Part shown: piece after piece, positions 1-6,076 of the stretch | Numbering within the stretch: position 1 is the stretch's first letter | Layout of the letters: every line of letters starts with the position of its first letter | Origin: Gemmatimonadota bacterium | Lineage (GTDB): Bacteria; Gemmatimonadota; Gemmatimonadetes; Longimicrobiales; RSA9 | Direction: 5' to 3' | Length of the DNA: 6,746 bases | Assembly: GCA_012027055.1 (NCBI GenBank) | Contig: VEPF01000211.1 | Coordinates: 1-6,746 of the forward strand | Notes under the pieces: generated by a model | Databases searched by the model: none | What the model saw: the letters and a program-made list of their open reading frames with translations, nothing else | Told to the model about the DNA's origin: nothing | Translations under genes and position numbers: made by a program

Positions 1-819
1 AAGCATGAGATCGTGGCGCTGCGGGGGGCGTTTCATGGACGGCTCTTCGGCGCGCTGGCGGCCACGGATCGGCCGTCGATGCAGCAGCCGTTCGAGCCGC
101 TCATGCCCGGAGTCCGCTTCGTGCCGGTGGCCGATGTCGACGCGCTGGCTGCGGCGGTATCGCCGGCCGCGACGGCGGCGATCATTGCCGAGCCGGTGCA
201 GGGCGAGGGAGGCGTGAAGCCATTGCCCGCGGCATTCGCGCGCGCGTTGCGGGCAACCGCCGACCGCGCGAACGCGCTGTTGATCTTCGATGAAGTGCAG
301 TGCGGGCTCGGCCGCACCGGGGCGTTGTTCGCCTACCAGCACCTGGGCGTGGAGCCGGACCTGCTGACGCTGGCCAAGCCGCTCGCGGGGGGGCTCCCGA
401 TGGGCGCAACCCTGCTGACCGAGCGGGTGGCAGCGGCGGTGCAGCCGGGCGACCACGCCACCACCTTCGGAGGCGGTCCGCTGGTGGCGAGCGTGGCCCT
501 CGAGGTGATGCAGCGGATCGGGGCGCCCGGTTTCCTGGCGGCCGTGCGCGCGCGGGGTGCGCAGCTGGGTGCGCGCCTGAACGCACTGCGGGCCGACCTG
601 CCCGTCGTCACGGATGTGCGCGGCATCGGCCTGATGTGGGGCATCGAGCTGAGCAGCGCCTCGGCGCCCATCGTGGCCGCCGCGCTCTCGGCCGGGTTAC
701 TGATCACATCGGCCGGCGAACGGGTGGTGCGCCTGCTGCCGCCGCTCACCATCACCCCGGACGAAATCGAAGAAGGCTGTTCGGTTCTGCGCACCGTGCT
801 GTCCCAGTGCGCGGGTTGA
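1..819 (+). CDS. argD: Acetylornithine aminotransferase, 3' part (class III PLP aminotransferase)
   Basis: The reading frame is open from the first base, so the gene starts before the window; 272 residues remain of a family usually near 400, meaning roughly the first 120 are missing. Visible class III aminotransferase landmarks, numbered from the first residue here: FHGR (11-14), EPVQGEGG (64-71), the PLP-pyridine aspartate in IFDEVQCG (Asp98), the Schiff-base lysine in TLAKPLAGG (Lys126) and TTFGGGPL (154-161). The enzyme is cytosolic and transaminates N-acetylglutamate semialdehyde with glutamate to N-acetylornithine; many homologues also serve as succinyldiaminopimelate aminotransferase in lysine synthesis. 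The following argG and argH genes support the arginine role over ornithine or GABA aminotransferases of the same fold. The TTA codon at 697-699 is unusual for such a GC-rich gene. The 61-base gap to argG is compatible with one operon. Confidence 0.93.
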   Translation, partial: KHEIVALRGAFHGRLFGALAATDRPSMQQPFEPLMPGVRFVPVADVDALAAAVSPAATAAIIAEPVQGEGGVKPLPAAFARALRATADRANALLIFDEVQCGLGRTGALFAYQHLGVEPDLLTLAKPLAGGLPMGATLLTERVAAAVQPGDHATTFGGGPLVASVALEVMQRIGAPGFLAAVRARGAQLGARLNALRADLPVVTDVRGIGLMWGIELSSASAPIVAAALSAGLLITSAGERVVRLLPPLTITPDEIEEGCSVLRTVLSQCAG

Positions 820-843
820 CGGGGGCAGCGTCGCGACCCCCCG
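820..843 (+). terminator. Weak hairpin between argD and argG
   Basis: Immediately after the argD stop, CGGGGG (820-825) can pair with CCCCCG (838-843) around a 12-base loop. No T-run follows, and the argG ribosome binding site lies only about 20 bases on, so this is not a standard intrinsic terminator. It could dampen read-through, stabilise the processed argD end, or be chance in GC-rich DNA. Confidence 0.25.
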
Positions 844-865
844 CCCAGAACCGGTGGACGAGTAC

Positions 866-875
866 AAGGAGGAGG
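866..875 (+). promoter_or_regulatory. Strong Shine-Dalgarno sequence for argG
   Basis: AAGGAGGAGG lies five bases before the ATG at 881. It decides the start of argG: the in-frame GTG at 854 lies upstream of this site and would add nine residues (through DEYKEEDT) not expected in the family, whereas ATG 881 gives the usual short lead into the ATP-binding loop. It is the best ribosome binding site in the window. Confidence 0.85.
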
Positions 876-880
876 ATACC

Positions 881-2142
881 ATGGCGTTCACGGTGGTGCT
901 GGCATACTCGGGCGGGTTGGACACGTCGATCATCGTCCCCTGGCTGCGCGAGACCTACCACGCGGAGGTGATCTGCATCGCCGCGGACGTGGGGCAGGGT
1001 GCGGAGCTCAACGGGCTGGAGCAGCGGGCCAGGCAGCAGGGCGCCAGTGCGCTCGTGGTCGAAGACCTGCGCGAGCAATTCGTGCGGGAAGCAATCTGGC
1101 CGACGTTGCGGGCCGGGGCCATCTACGCCCGCAAGTACCTGCTCGGCACGTCCATGGCGCGGCCGGTGATTGCCCGCCGGCAGGCGGAGCTGGCGGTGCG
1201 CGTGGCGCTAACGCCCTCGCGCACGGCTGCACGGGCAAGGGCAACGACCAGGTGCGTTTCGAGCTGACCTACGCGGCTTTCGCGCCGGGCATCAAGGTGA
1301 TCGCGCCGTGGCGGGAGTGGACCATCAAGTCGCGGGAGGACGCGATCTCGTACGCGGAGGCGCGCGGCATCGCGCTGACGGTCACCAAGGAGAAGATCTT
1401 CTCGCGGGACCACAACCTGTGGCACATCTCCCACGAGGGCGGCCCGATCGAGGACCCCGCGTGGGAACCGAGCGAAGACCTGTTCATGCTGACCCGGTCG
1501 CCGGAGGCGGCCCCGGATCGCCCCGAGTACGTGGAGATCGGCTTCGAGGCGGGCTATCCGGTGGCCATCAATGGTGAGCCGTTCGGGCCCGTCCAGCTCA
1601 TCGAGGTGCTGAACGAGCTGAGCGGACGGCACGGCATCGGGCGTGCCGACATCGTCGAGGACCGGTTCGTAGGCATGAAATCCCGCGGCATCTACGAGAC
1701 TCCGGGCGGGACGCTGCTCTACACCGCACACCGCGAGCTGGAGCAGCTGGTGCTGGACCGGCGCGCCCTCGCCCTGAAGGACCAACTGGCGCAGCGGTAT
1801 GCCGATCTCTGCTACGAGGGCAGGTGGTGGACCACGGAGCGGGAAGCCCTGGACGCGCTCGTGGACACCACCCAGCGGCGGGTCACGGGCTCGATCAGGC
1901 TCAAGCTGTACAAGGGCAACGCGATCATCGCCGGCCGCCACAGCCCGCTGGCGCTCTACGACGAGAAGCTCGCCTCCTTCTCATCGGAGGGCTATGACCA
2001 CGCGGATGCCGCGGGCTTTATCCGGCTGGTCTCCATCCCGACCGCGGCGGAAGCGCAACAGCGCCGGCAGGAGGCGCAACTGCTGGGCGGCGCGGCACCG
2101 GCCGTTCCGAAGGCGGCATCCCGACCGGAGTTTTTCGACTGA
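881..2142 (+). CDS. argG: Argininosuccinate synthase, interrupted by a one-base frameshift
   Basis: The enzyme joins citrulline and aspartate, using ATP (to AMP and PPi), to give argininosuccinate. The first part, 881 to about 1204, encodes the N-type ATP pyrophosphatase loop AYSGGLDTS and the region through LLGTSMARPVIARRQAEL; this frame stops at 1267. From 1204 the next frame continues perfectly with AHGCTGKGNDQVRFELTY, then SRDHNLWHISHEGG, the substrate-binding stretch GRHGIGRADIVEDRFVGMKS and YETPGGT, and the C-terminal GSIRLKLYKGNAIIAGR. The junction aligns residue for residue with the family if one G is missing from the GG at 1204-1205. Restored length is 420 residues, matching the ~400-residue class with a short C-terminal tail ending EFFD. 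Everything else is intact, so a sequencing error or very recent mutation is likelier than an old pseudogene. The stop overlaps the argH ATG by one base (TGATG), implying translational coupling. Confidence 0.92.
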
Positions 2143-3557
2143 TGGAGCGGCACCAGCCGGCCGGCGAGTCCGCCGGGAGCGGTGAGCACCGCCTGTGGGG
2201 TGGGCGCGTCGCTGCGGGCCCGGCCGCTTCGCTCGATGACCTGAACCGCAGCCTGCCGGTGGATCAGCGGCTGTGGGCGGAGGATGTGGAGGGCAGTCAG
2301 GCCTGGGTGCGTGCACTGCAGGGCGCCGAAGTCCTGGACGCGGCGGAGGCGGGGAGCCTGATCGCTGGCCTCCAGCGTGTGGCCGGACGGCTGGCCGCGG
2401 GGGCCGCCGAGGACGCGCACGACGAGGACATTCATACGCTCGTCGAACGGTTGCTGTACGAAGAAGTGGGCACGCTCGCGGGCAAATTGCACACCGGCCG
2501 GTCGCGCAACGACCAGGTCGCCACCGACAGCAGGCTGTGGGCCCTGCGTGCCCTGCGTGCCCTGGCGGCCGCCGTACGCGCACTCCAGGGCGCGCTGCTG
2601 GAGCAGGCAGAGGCGCACCTTGACCTGCTGATGCCCGCATACACCCACCTGCGGCGGGCGCAACCGACGCGCGCCGCGCACTGGCTGCTCGCGCATTTCT
2701 GGGCTTTTCAGCGCGATCGCGAGCGTATCGTGCAGGCCGCCGAGCGCGTGGCGCGGCTTCCACTCGGCTCGGGGGCGATCGCAGGGGCGGGATTCCCGGT
2801 GGACCGGAATGCGCTCGCCGCTCAGCTCGGCTTTGTCGCCGTGGCGGAGAACTCGATCGATGCGGTGGGAGACCGCGACTGGGTCGCAGAGCTGGCATTC
2901 GTGGGCACGCTCGGGGGAGTGCACCTCTCGCGCCTGGCGGAAGACCTGATCCTCTTCTCGTCGGACGAGTTCGGTTACGTCGCCCTGCCGGACGCGTATA
3001 CCACCGGTTCCAGCCTGATGCCGCAGAAGCGCAATCCGGACGGACTCGAACTCGCGCGTGGCGCGAGTGCCCGCCTGCTGGGCGAGTTGACCGCGGTACT
3101 CGCGCTCCTGAAGGGCCTGCCGTCCGGGTACAACAAGGACCTGCAGGAAGACAAGCGCATTCTGTTCACGGTTGTCGACACCCTGCAGTTGCTGTTGCCC
3201 GTCACCCGCGAGACCATCGCCGCGCTGGTCTGGCGGGAGGACCGCCTGGCCGCGGCGACTGCTGACGAATCCCTGCTGGCTACCGACCTGGCCGACGAAC
3301 TGGTACGTCGCGGTCTGCCGTTCCGGGAGGCACATCACGCCGTGGGCCGCCTGCTCCGGATCGGCGAGCGAGAAGGGAGCCCGGTGACGGAGCTGGCACC
3401 GGAACGCTGGGCGGAGGCCCACCCGCTTTTCCTCCAACCCTCTCTGCCGGCGTTGTCGGCGACCGCGTCCGTTGAGGCGCGGTGCGCGTCGGGCGGATCC
3501 GCCCGCCCGGCAGTCATGGCCCAGATCGCACAGGCGCGCGCGGTCCTCGCCGACTGA
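2142..3557 (+). CDS. argH: Argininosuccinate lyase
   Basis: This cytosolic homotetrameric lyase of the fumarase/aspartase superfamily splits argininosuccinate into arginine and fumarate, the last step of the pathway. Length is 471 residues, close to the usual ~460. Signatures in order: LWGGR near the N-terminus (18-22), KLHTGRSRNDQ (115-125), the Thr168-His169 pair in YTHLRRAQP, PLGSGAIAGAGFPVDR (207-222), the mobile catalytic loop GSSLMPQKRNPD (289-300), and GYNKDLQEDK (329-338). The ATG at 2142 shares a base with the argG stop; the first 14 residues before EHRLWGGR look like an unconserved tail, so a slightly later start cannot be excluded. Most relatives have THLQRAQP where this one has THLRRAQP; the catalytic residues are unaffected. 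A short tandem repeat of GCCCTGCGT units lies near 2540-2560 (ALRALRAL). It probably ends the arginine transcription unit. Confidence 0.96.
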   Translation: MERHQPAGESAGSGEHRLWGGRVAAGPAASLDDLNRSLPVDQRLWAEDVEGSQAWVRALQGAEVLDAAEAGSLIAGLQRVAGRLAAGAAEDAHDEDIHTLVERLLYEEVGTLAGKLHTGRSRNDQVATDSRLWALRALRALAAAVRALQGALLEQAEAHLDLLMPAYTHLRRAQPTRAAHWLLAHFWAFQRDRERIVQAAERVARLPLGSGAIAGAGFPVDRNALAAQLGFVAVAENSIDAVGDRDWVAELAFVGTLGGVHLSRLAEDLILFSSDEFGYVALPDAYTTGSSLMPQKRNPDGLELARGASARLLGELTAVLALLKGLPSGYNKDLQEDKRILFTVVDTLQLLLPVTRETIAALVWREDRLAAATADESLLATDLADELVRRGLPFREAHHAVGRLLRIGEREGSPVTELAPERWAEAHPLFLQPSLPALSATASVEARCASGGSARPAVMAQIAQARAVLAD

Positions 3558-3649
3558 CGGAGCGCGCACGTCGCAGCTGCCGGGCGTCCGGGCGGGGAGA
3601 TGCCGATCCAAGCTGGAAGCGGACGTCGATCCGCGCTCACAAGCTGCTT

Positions 3650-3679
3650 TTGCACACCCTCGGGCCGTCGCCATATCTT
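3650..3679 (+). promoter_or_regulatory. Predicted promoter for rpiA-rpe
   Basis: In the 235-base gap after argH, TTGCAC (3650-3655) is followed 18 bases later by TATCTT (3674-3679). The upstream half of the gap (3558-3649) holds nothing recognisable beyond small hairpins such as GCGGA/TCCGC at 3619-3634. The element closely resembles the one before rnz (6407-6436), sharing TTGC, CACCC, and CATA-CTT at equivalent positions, which argues for a real sigma-factor site. Transcription would start near 3686. Confidence 0.5.
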
Positions 3680-3688
3680 GATGCGATC

Positions 3689-3796
3689 ATGCCCCCGGCG
3701 AGCACCCGTGGACACACCCGAGGCGAACATGGCACGGTTGGCAGCTGCACCGGTGATGCCGGATCCGGCCGCGGCCGAGGCTGGATACTGACGTGA
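3689..3796 (+). CDS. Possible leaderless upstream ORF coupled to rpiA
   Basis: This ATG lies nine bases after the predicted -10 box, about where transcription should begin, so the message could be leaderless. The 35-codon frame ends in a TGA that overlaps the rpiA GTG by four bases (GTGA). The peptide is Gly/Arg/Thr-rich (MPPASTRGHTRGE...) with no recognisable domain and may merely be a device for delivering ribosomes to rpiA, which has only a weak GAGG at 3777-3780, 12 bases from its start. A competing small frame (ATG 3729, after GAGG, to stop 3791) ends one base before the rpiA start. Either could be chance. Confidence 0.2.
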   Translation: MPPASTRGHTRGEHGTVGSCTGDAGSGRGRGWILT

Positions 3797-4488
3797 CCGA
3801 TCGGGAAGCGCAGAAGCGCCTGGCCGCGGGGCGAGCGGTTGATTTCGTGCAGTCCGGAATGCGTCTCGGACTGGGCACAGGCTCGACCGCTCGTCTCGTC
3901 ACCGAACTGGTCGGGGCGCGGCTCCGTGCGGGGGAGCTGCGCGATATCGTCGGCGTGCCCACCTCCCGGGCCACGGCCGCGCTGGCCCGCGAGCTCGGCA
4001 TCCCACTCAGCACGATCGACGACACGCCCGCCCTCGACCTGGCCATCGACGGCGCCGACGAGTTCGATCCGCAGCTCGATCTGATCAAAGGGATGGGCGG
4101 GGCATTGCTCTGGGAGAAGATCGTCGAGCGGGCGGCAAAGCGTCTCGTCATCGTGGCCGACGAGAGCAAGCGCGTGAACCTGCTGGGCACCCGCTCGCCA
4201 CTACCCGTGGAGGTGGTGCCGTTCGGCTGCCGCACGGTCGACACGTTCCTGCGCTCGCTCGGTGCCGCGGCGGAGCTCAGGCAGAACCAGGACGGCACCC
4301 CTTTCATGACGGATGGCGGCCACTACATCATCCACTGCCGTTTCGCCGGCGGGATTCCGGATGCCGCCGCGACCGAGCTGACCCTGGCGCGGCGCCCCGG
4401 GATCGTGGAATCGGGGCTGTTCATCGGCATGGCTACCACCGTGGTGGTGGCCGGGGACGGAACCCTCGAGGTGCTGGAACGCCCATGA
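3793..4488 (+). CDS. rpiA: Ribose-5-phosphate isomerase A
   Basis: It interconverts ribose 5-phosphate and ribulose 5-phosphate in the cytosolic non-oxidative pentose phosphate pathway. The 231-residue length is standard (E. coli 219). Family landmarks: the phosphate-binding GLGTGST (26-32), IDGADEFD (85-92) with Asp86 and Asp89, Lys99 in KGMGGALLWEK, and the general base Glu108; these match E. coli Asp81, Asp84, Lys94 and Glu103 with a constant offset of five. PVEVVPFG (138-145) and PGIVESGLF (202-210) are also typical. Two loop positions differ from the common pattern: KGMGG for KGGGG, and TDGGHYI for TDNGNYI. The GTG start is chosen because it gives the normal N-terminus and the frame is closed upstream by a TGA at 3754. 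Its stop overlaps the rpe ATG by four bases (ATGA). Confidence 0.95.
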   Translation: MTDREAQKRLAAGRAVDFVQSGMRLGLGTGSTARLVTELVGARLRAGELRDIVGVPTSRATAALARELGIPLSTIDDTPALDLAIDGADEFDPQLDLIKGMGGALLWEKIVERAAKRLVIVADESKRVNLLGTRSPLPVEVVPFGCRTVDTFLRSLGAAAELRQNQDGTPFMTDGGHYIIHCRFAGGIPDAAATELTLARRPGIVESGLFIGMATTVVVAGDGTLEVLERP

Positions 4489-5150
4489 CCATCAAGATCG
4501 CTCCATCCATCCTCTCCGCCGACTACGCCCGCCTGGCGGACGCGGTGGCCGCAGCCGAAGCGGGCGGCGCCGACTGGATCCACGTCGATGTGATGGACGG
4601 GCATTTCGTGCCCAATCTAACGGTCGGCCCGCCGGTCATCGCCGCCCTGAAGAAGGTCACGTCGCTTCCGCTCGACGTGCATCTCATGGTGGAACGGCCG
4701 CACACCCTGATCCAGGCCGTGGCCGCGGCTGGTGCCGACTATATCACCATTCACCAGGAAGCGACCGTGCACCTGCACCGCAACGTGCAGTGGATCCGGG
4801 AGCTGGGTGCACGGCCGGGGATTTCTCTCAACCCGGCGACTCCCCTTGCCACACTCGACGAGATTCTGCCATACGTCGATCTGGTGCTGTTGATGACCGT
4901 GAATCCGGGGTTCGGCGGGCAGGAGTACATCCCCACCAGCACGGCCAAGATTGCCGCCCTCCGGCAACTTCTGGACGCGCGCAGCCTGTGGGGAGTGGAG
5001 CTGGAGGTGGACGGCGGGATCGCCCCCGAGACCGCCGGCGAGGTAGCAGCCGCGGGCGCGACGGTGCTCGTGGCGGGTGCTGCCATCTTCAACGAGCATG
5101 CCCCGGTCGCCGAGAACATCGCGCACCTGCGCCGGCATGCCCGGGGCTGA
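4485..5150 (+). CDS. rpe: Ribulose-phosphate 3-epimerase
   Basis: This is a metal-dependent TIM-barrel enzyme that interconverts ribulose 5-phosphate and xylulose 5-phosphate. It is 221 residues, the usual length. Visible motifs: APSILSADYARL (6-17), HVDVMDGHFVPNLT (33-46), DVHLM (64-68), MTVNPGFGGQ (137-146) and VDGGI (175-179). Expected metal ligands and acid/base residues His33, Asp35, His66 and Asp176 are all present, as are the cap methionines Met37, Met68 and Met137 and the phosphate-binding glycine loops. The ATGA overlap with rpiA makes co-translation of the two ribulose-5-phosphate enzymes very likely, feeding nucleotide synthesis and transketolase with balanced pentose phosphates. 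The C-terminus (ENIAHLRRHARG) is complete. Confidence 0.97.
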   Translation: MTIKIAPSILSADYARLADAVAAAEAGGADWIHVDVMDGHFVPNLTVGPPVIAALKKVTSLPLDVHLMVERPHTLIQAVAAAGADYITIHQEATVHLHRNVQWIRELGARPGISLNPATPLATLDEILPYVDLVLLMTVNPGFGGQEYIPTSTAKIAALRQLLDARSLWGVELEVDGGIAPETAGEVAAAGATVLVAGAAIFNEHAPVAENIAHLRRHARG

Positions 5151-5175
5151 CGCCGTCTGCGCGGCCAGCTAGATT
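5147..5175 (+). promoter_or_regulatory. Predicted promoter of tRNA-Leu
   Basis: CTGACG (5147-5152) and TAGATT (5170-5175) are spaced by 17 bases, and the tRNA begins ten bases after the -10 box. The -10 shares the TAnnTT pattern with the rpiA and rnz promoters. The -35 overlaps the rpe stop codon and is imperfect. Confidence 0.35.
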
Positions 5176-5185
5176 GCGCTTCCGA

Positions 5186-5268
5186 GCCCGAGTGGCGGAA
5201 TGGCAGACGCGGGGGACTTAAAATCCCTAGCCGGCAACGGCGTGTGGGTTCGACTCCCACCTCGGGCA
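5186..5268 (+). tRNA. tRNA-Leu (anticodon UAA)
   Basis: A complete class II tRNA of 83 bases. The acceptor stem pairs GCCCGAG (5186-5192) with CTCGGGC (5261-5267) in seven perfect pairs; the discriminator base is A5268. The D-arm carries GGCGGAATGGCAGACGC. The anticodon stem GGGGA/TCCCT encloses loop CTTAAAA, giving TAA at 5219-5221. A long variable arm (GCCG-GCAA-CGGC core) and the T-arm GTGGG-TTCGACT-CCCAC complete the leucine pattern. The 3' CCA is not encoded (A is followed by TGG). It reads UUA/UUG codons, which are rare in such a GC-rich genome; one UUA occurs in argD at 697-699. No terminator is visible before the next gene, 41 bases on. Confidence 0.97.
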
Positions 5269-5309
5269 TGGCATCAGGCACGGACAACCACTTCTCAAGC
5301 GAGTGAGCC

Positions 5310-5795
5310 ATGAAAGCTGCCGCCCTGCTCGGGCTGATCCTGGGGGTTTGCGTGGCCCGGCCGGGAGCCGCCCAGACCACTTACGTTGACTGGGTATCAG
5401 GAAAGACCGGCGAAGGGTTCGATGCCGTCCACACCATGGCCAAGCCGCCCGCCCGGGCTGCCCTGGCCGCTTTGTGCCTGCCGTCGGGCGTGGGTGTGCG
5501 GATCGAATTCGGCAAAGCCTTTGGCTCGGCCGCGGACAACTCCGTGCGGGTTAGCTACCAGTTCGACACGTCGCCGGGGCAGGCTCCCGCCAACTGGCCG
5601 CTCTCATTCGGCGGCAACACCACGGCTCAGATTCCGGGGTCCCGGGTGCGGCAGTTCGCCAGCAAAGGCAAGCCGGCGAACGAGGTGAGCATGAGGGTGA
5701 TCGATCCGTTGAGCGGCGAGCCGGTGGACTTCGTGTTCAGCATGAAGGGCTTCGCCGATGCCCTGGCCGCGCTCCCCTGCGCCAAGGGTTACTAG
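5310..5795 (+). CDS. Small secreted protein, TagO/VasI-like layout, function unknown
   Basis: A 161-residue protein with a clear signal peptide: Lys2, a hydrophobic core (AAALLGLILGVCVA) and an Ala-rich cleavage region around residues 19-22 (GAAQ). The mature part is soluble and has just two cysteines, Cys56 and Cys157, bracketing nearly the whole domain, as in a disulfide-closed periplasmic fold. The order of features (Cys56, a VRVSYQFD strand, W96, then VSMRVIDP, VDFVFSMKGFADALAALPC) resembles the periplasmic TagO/VasI family, whose members end with a strand-plus-helix closing on a cysteine (FxLxGLxxAIxxLxxxC). This is recognition by pattern only; no type VI secretion genes are present, so a secretion role should not be assumed. 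The start follows GTGAG and has no strong Shine-Dalgarno sequence; transcription may come through the tRNA. Confidence 0.75.
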   Translation: MKAAALLGLILGVCVARPGAAQTTYVDWVSGKTGEGFDAVHTMAKPPARAALAALCLPSGVGVRIEFGKAFGSAADNSVRVSYQFDTSPGQAPANWPLSFGGNTTAQIPGSRVRQFASKGKPANEVSMRVIDPLSGEPVDFVFSMKGFADALAALPCAKGY

Positions 5796-5827
5796 TCGCG
5801 CGGGATCCGGAGTGATCCGTCATAGGG

Positions 5828-5856
5828 TTGCTCCGGAGCACGACTTGCACTACTGT
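5828..5856 (+). promoter_or_regulatory. Candidate promoter for the riboswitch transcript
   Basis: TTGCTC (5828-5833), 17 bases, then TACTGT (5851-5856, followed by T) is the best match upstream of the riboswitch to the TTGC / TAnnTT arrangement seen elsewhere in the window. The start would be near 5863, about 25 bases before the aptamer. A second TTGCAC at 5845-5850 lacks a good -10. The region 5796-5827 contains only a weak GGATC/GATCC hairpin (5803-5818) that might end the preceding gene. Confidence 0.33.
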
Positions 5857-5863
5857 TCGTGCT

Positions 5864-5879
5864 GCGGATCCTGATCCGC
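5864..5879 (+). repeat. Short inverted repeat before the riboswitch
   Basis: GCGGAT (5864-5869) pairs with ATCCGC (5874-5879) around CCTG; GTTTG follows. It could be a weak terminator for the upstream secreted-protein gene or, if the proposed promoter is right, a 5' cap hairpin of the riboswitch message. The T-run is too short to decide. Confidence 0.3.
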
Positions 5880-5888
5880 GTTTGACAA

Positions 5889-6024
5889 CCACAGAGCCGA
5901 ACACGCGGCACTCGCCGCGCGGCGGGGGACCCATTTCATGGGGTGAATCCGGCAACAGGAGCCGGAGGGGGACTTCCTTCCCCCAACCCGACAGCTAACC
6001 CCGCAGGCACGAAAGGAAGCGTGG
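5889..6024 (+). promoter_or_regulatory. Cyclic di-AMP riboswitch (ydaO-yuaA class)
   Basis: The conserved blocks of this class are present in order: GAGCCGAAC (5894-5902), GGGGGACCCA (5924-5933), TGGGGTGAATC (5939-5949), AACCCGACAGCTAACC (5985-6000), GCAGGC (6003-6008) and GAAAGGAAGC (6011-6020). The variable helices between them all close: CGCGGC/GCCGCG (5904-5919), CCCAT/ATGGG (5930-5942), CCGGC/GCCGG (5949-5965) and GGGGG/CCCCC (5967-5984). CCAC (5889-5892) can pair with GTGG (6021-6024) as the closing P1 stem. The known aptamer binds two c-di-AMP molecules and generally turns expression off when ligand is high; known targets are mostly peptidoglycan hydrolases and potassium or osmolyte transporters. 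Here the first gene is the unknown 85-residue protein at 6077. Exact ends are approximate. Confidence 0.94.
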
Positions 6025-6028
6025 ATCC

Positions 6029-6073
6029 ATGTGGATCTCCAACACGCAACGTCGCCCGCGCGGGCGGGGGTGA
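6029..6073 (+). CDS. Possible 14-residue leader ORF in the riboswitch expression platform
   Basis: The ATG sits in the loop of a possible hairpin GATCC-ATGT-GGATC (6024-6037) and encodes MWISNTQRRPRGRG, then TGA three bases before the next ATG at 6077. Upstream GAAAGGAAG (6011-6019), a conserved part of the aptamer, could act as its Shine-Dalgarno sequence, which would link aptamer folding to initiation. No conservation evidence is available. Confidence 0.2.
   Translation: MWISNTQRRPRGRG
6053..6070 (+). promoter_or_regulatory. GC hairpin at the ribosome binding site, likely expression platform
   Basis: The perfect palindrome CGCCCGCGCGGGCG (6053-6066) forms a five-pair stem with a GCGC loop and abuts the G-rich ribosome binding site GGGGGTGAG (6066-6074) of the gene at 6077. 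There is no T-run, so control by access of ribosomes is more plausible than by transcription termination. How it couples to the aptamer is not evident from the sequence alone. Confidence 0.4.
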
Positions 6074-6076
6074 GCC

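Noticed and set aside
1992..3674. A 560-codon open frame on the minus strand
   Set aside because: It lies wholly opposite argG/argH and has low-complexity Arg/Gln/Ala composition with no domain; a typical antisense shadow in GC-rich DNA, while the + strand encodes full ArgH motifs.
4790..5221. A 143-codon + strand frame ending in RARVAEWQTR
   Set aside because: It is an out-of-frame shadow of rpe running into the tRNA-Leu; RARVAEWQTR is the familiar false translation of the tRNA 5' end.
5186..5309. tRNA-Leu as a mobile-element attachment site
   Set aside because: No integrase, no direct repeat of the tRNA 3' end, and flanking genes look like ordinary chromosome.
5882..5910. TTGACA at 5882-5887 as a -35 box
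   Set aside because: The matching -10 position falls inside the riboswitch aptamer (ACACGCGGCA) and has no -10 resemblance; a start there would remove the 5' part of the aptamer.
5803..6037. Cluster of GGATC/GATCC motifs as an iterated binding site
   Set aside because: Spacing and orientation are irregular, and most copies are explained by separate small hairpins.
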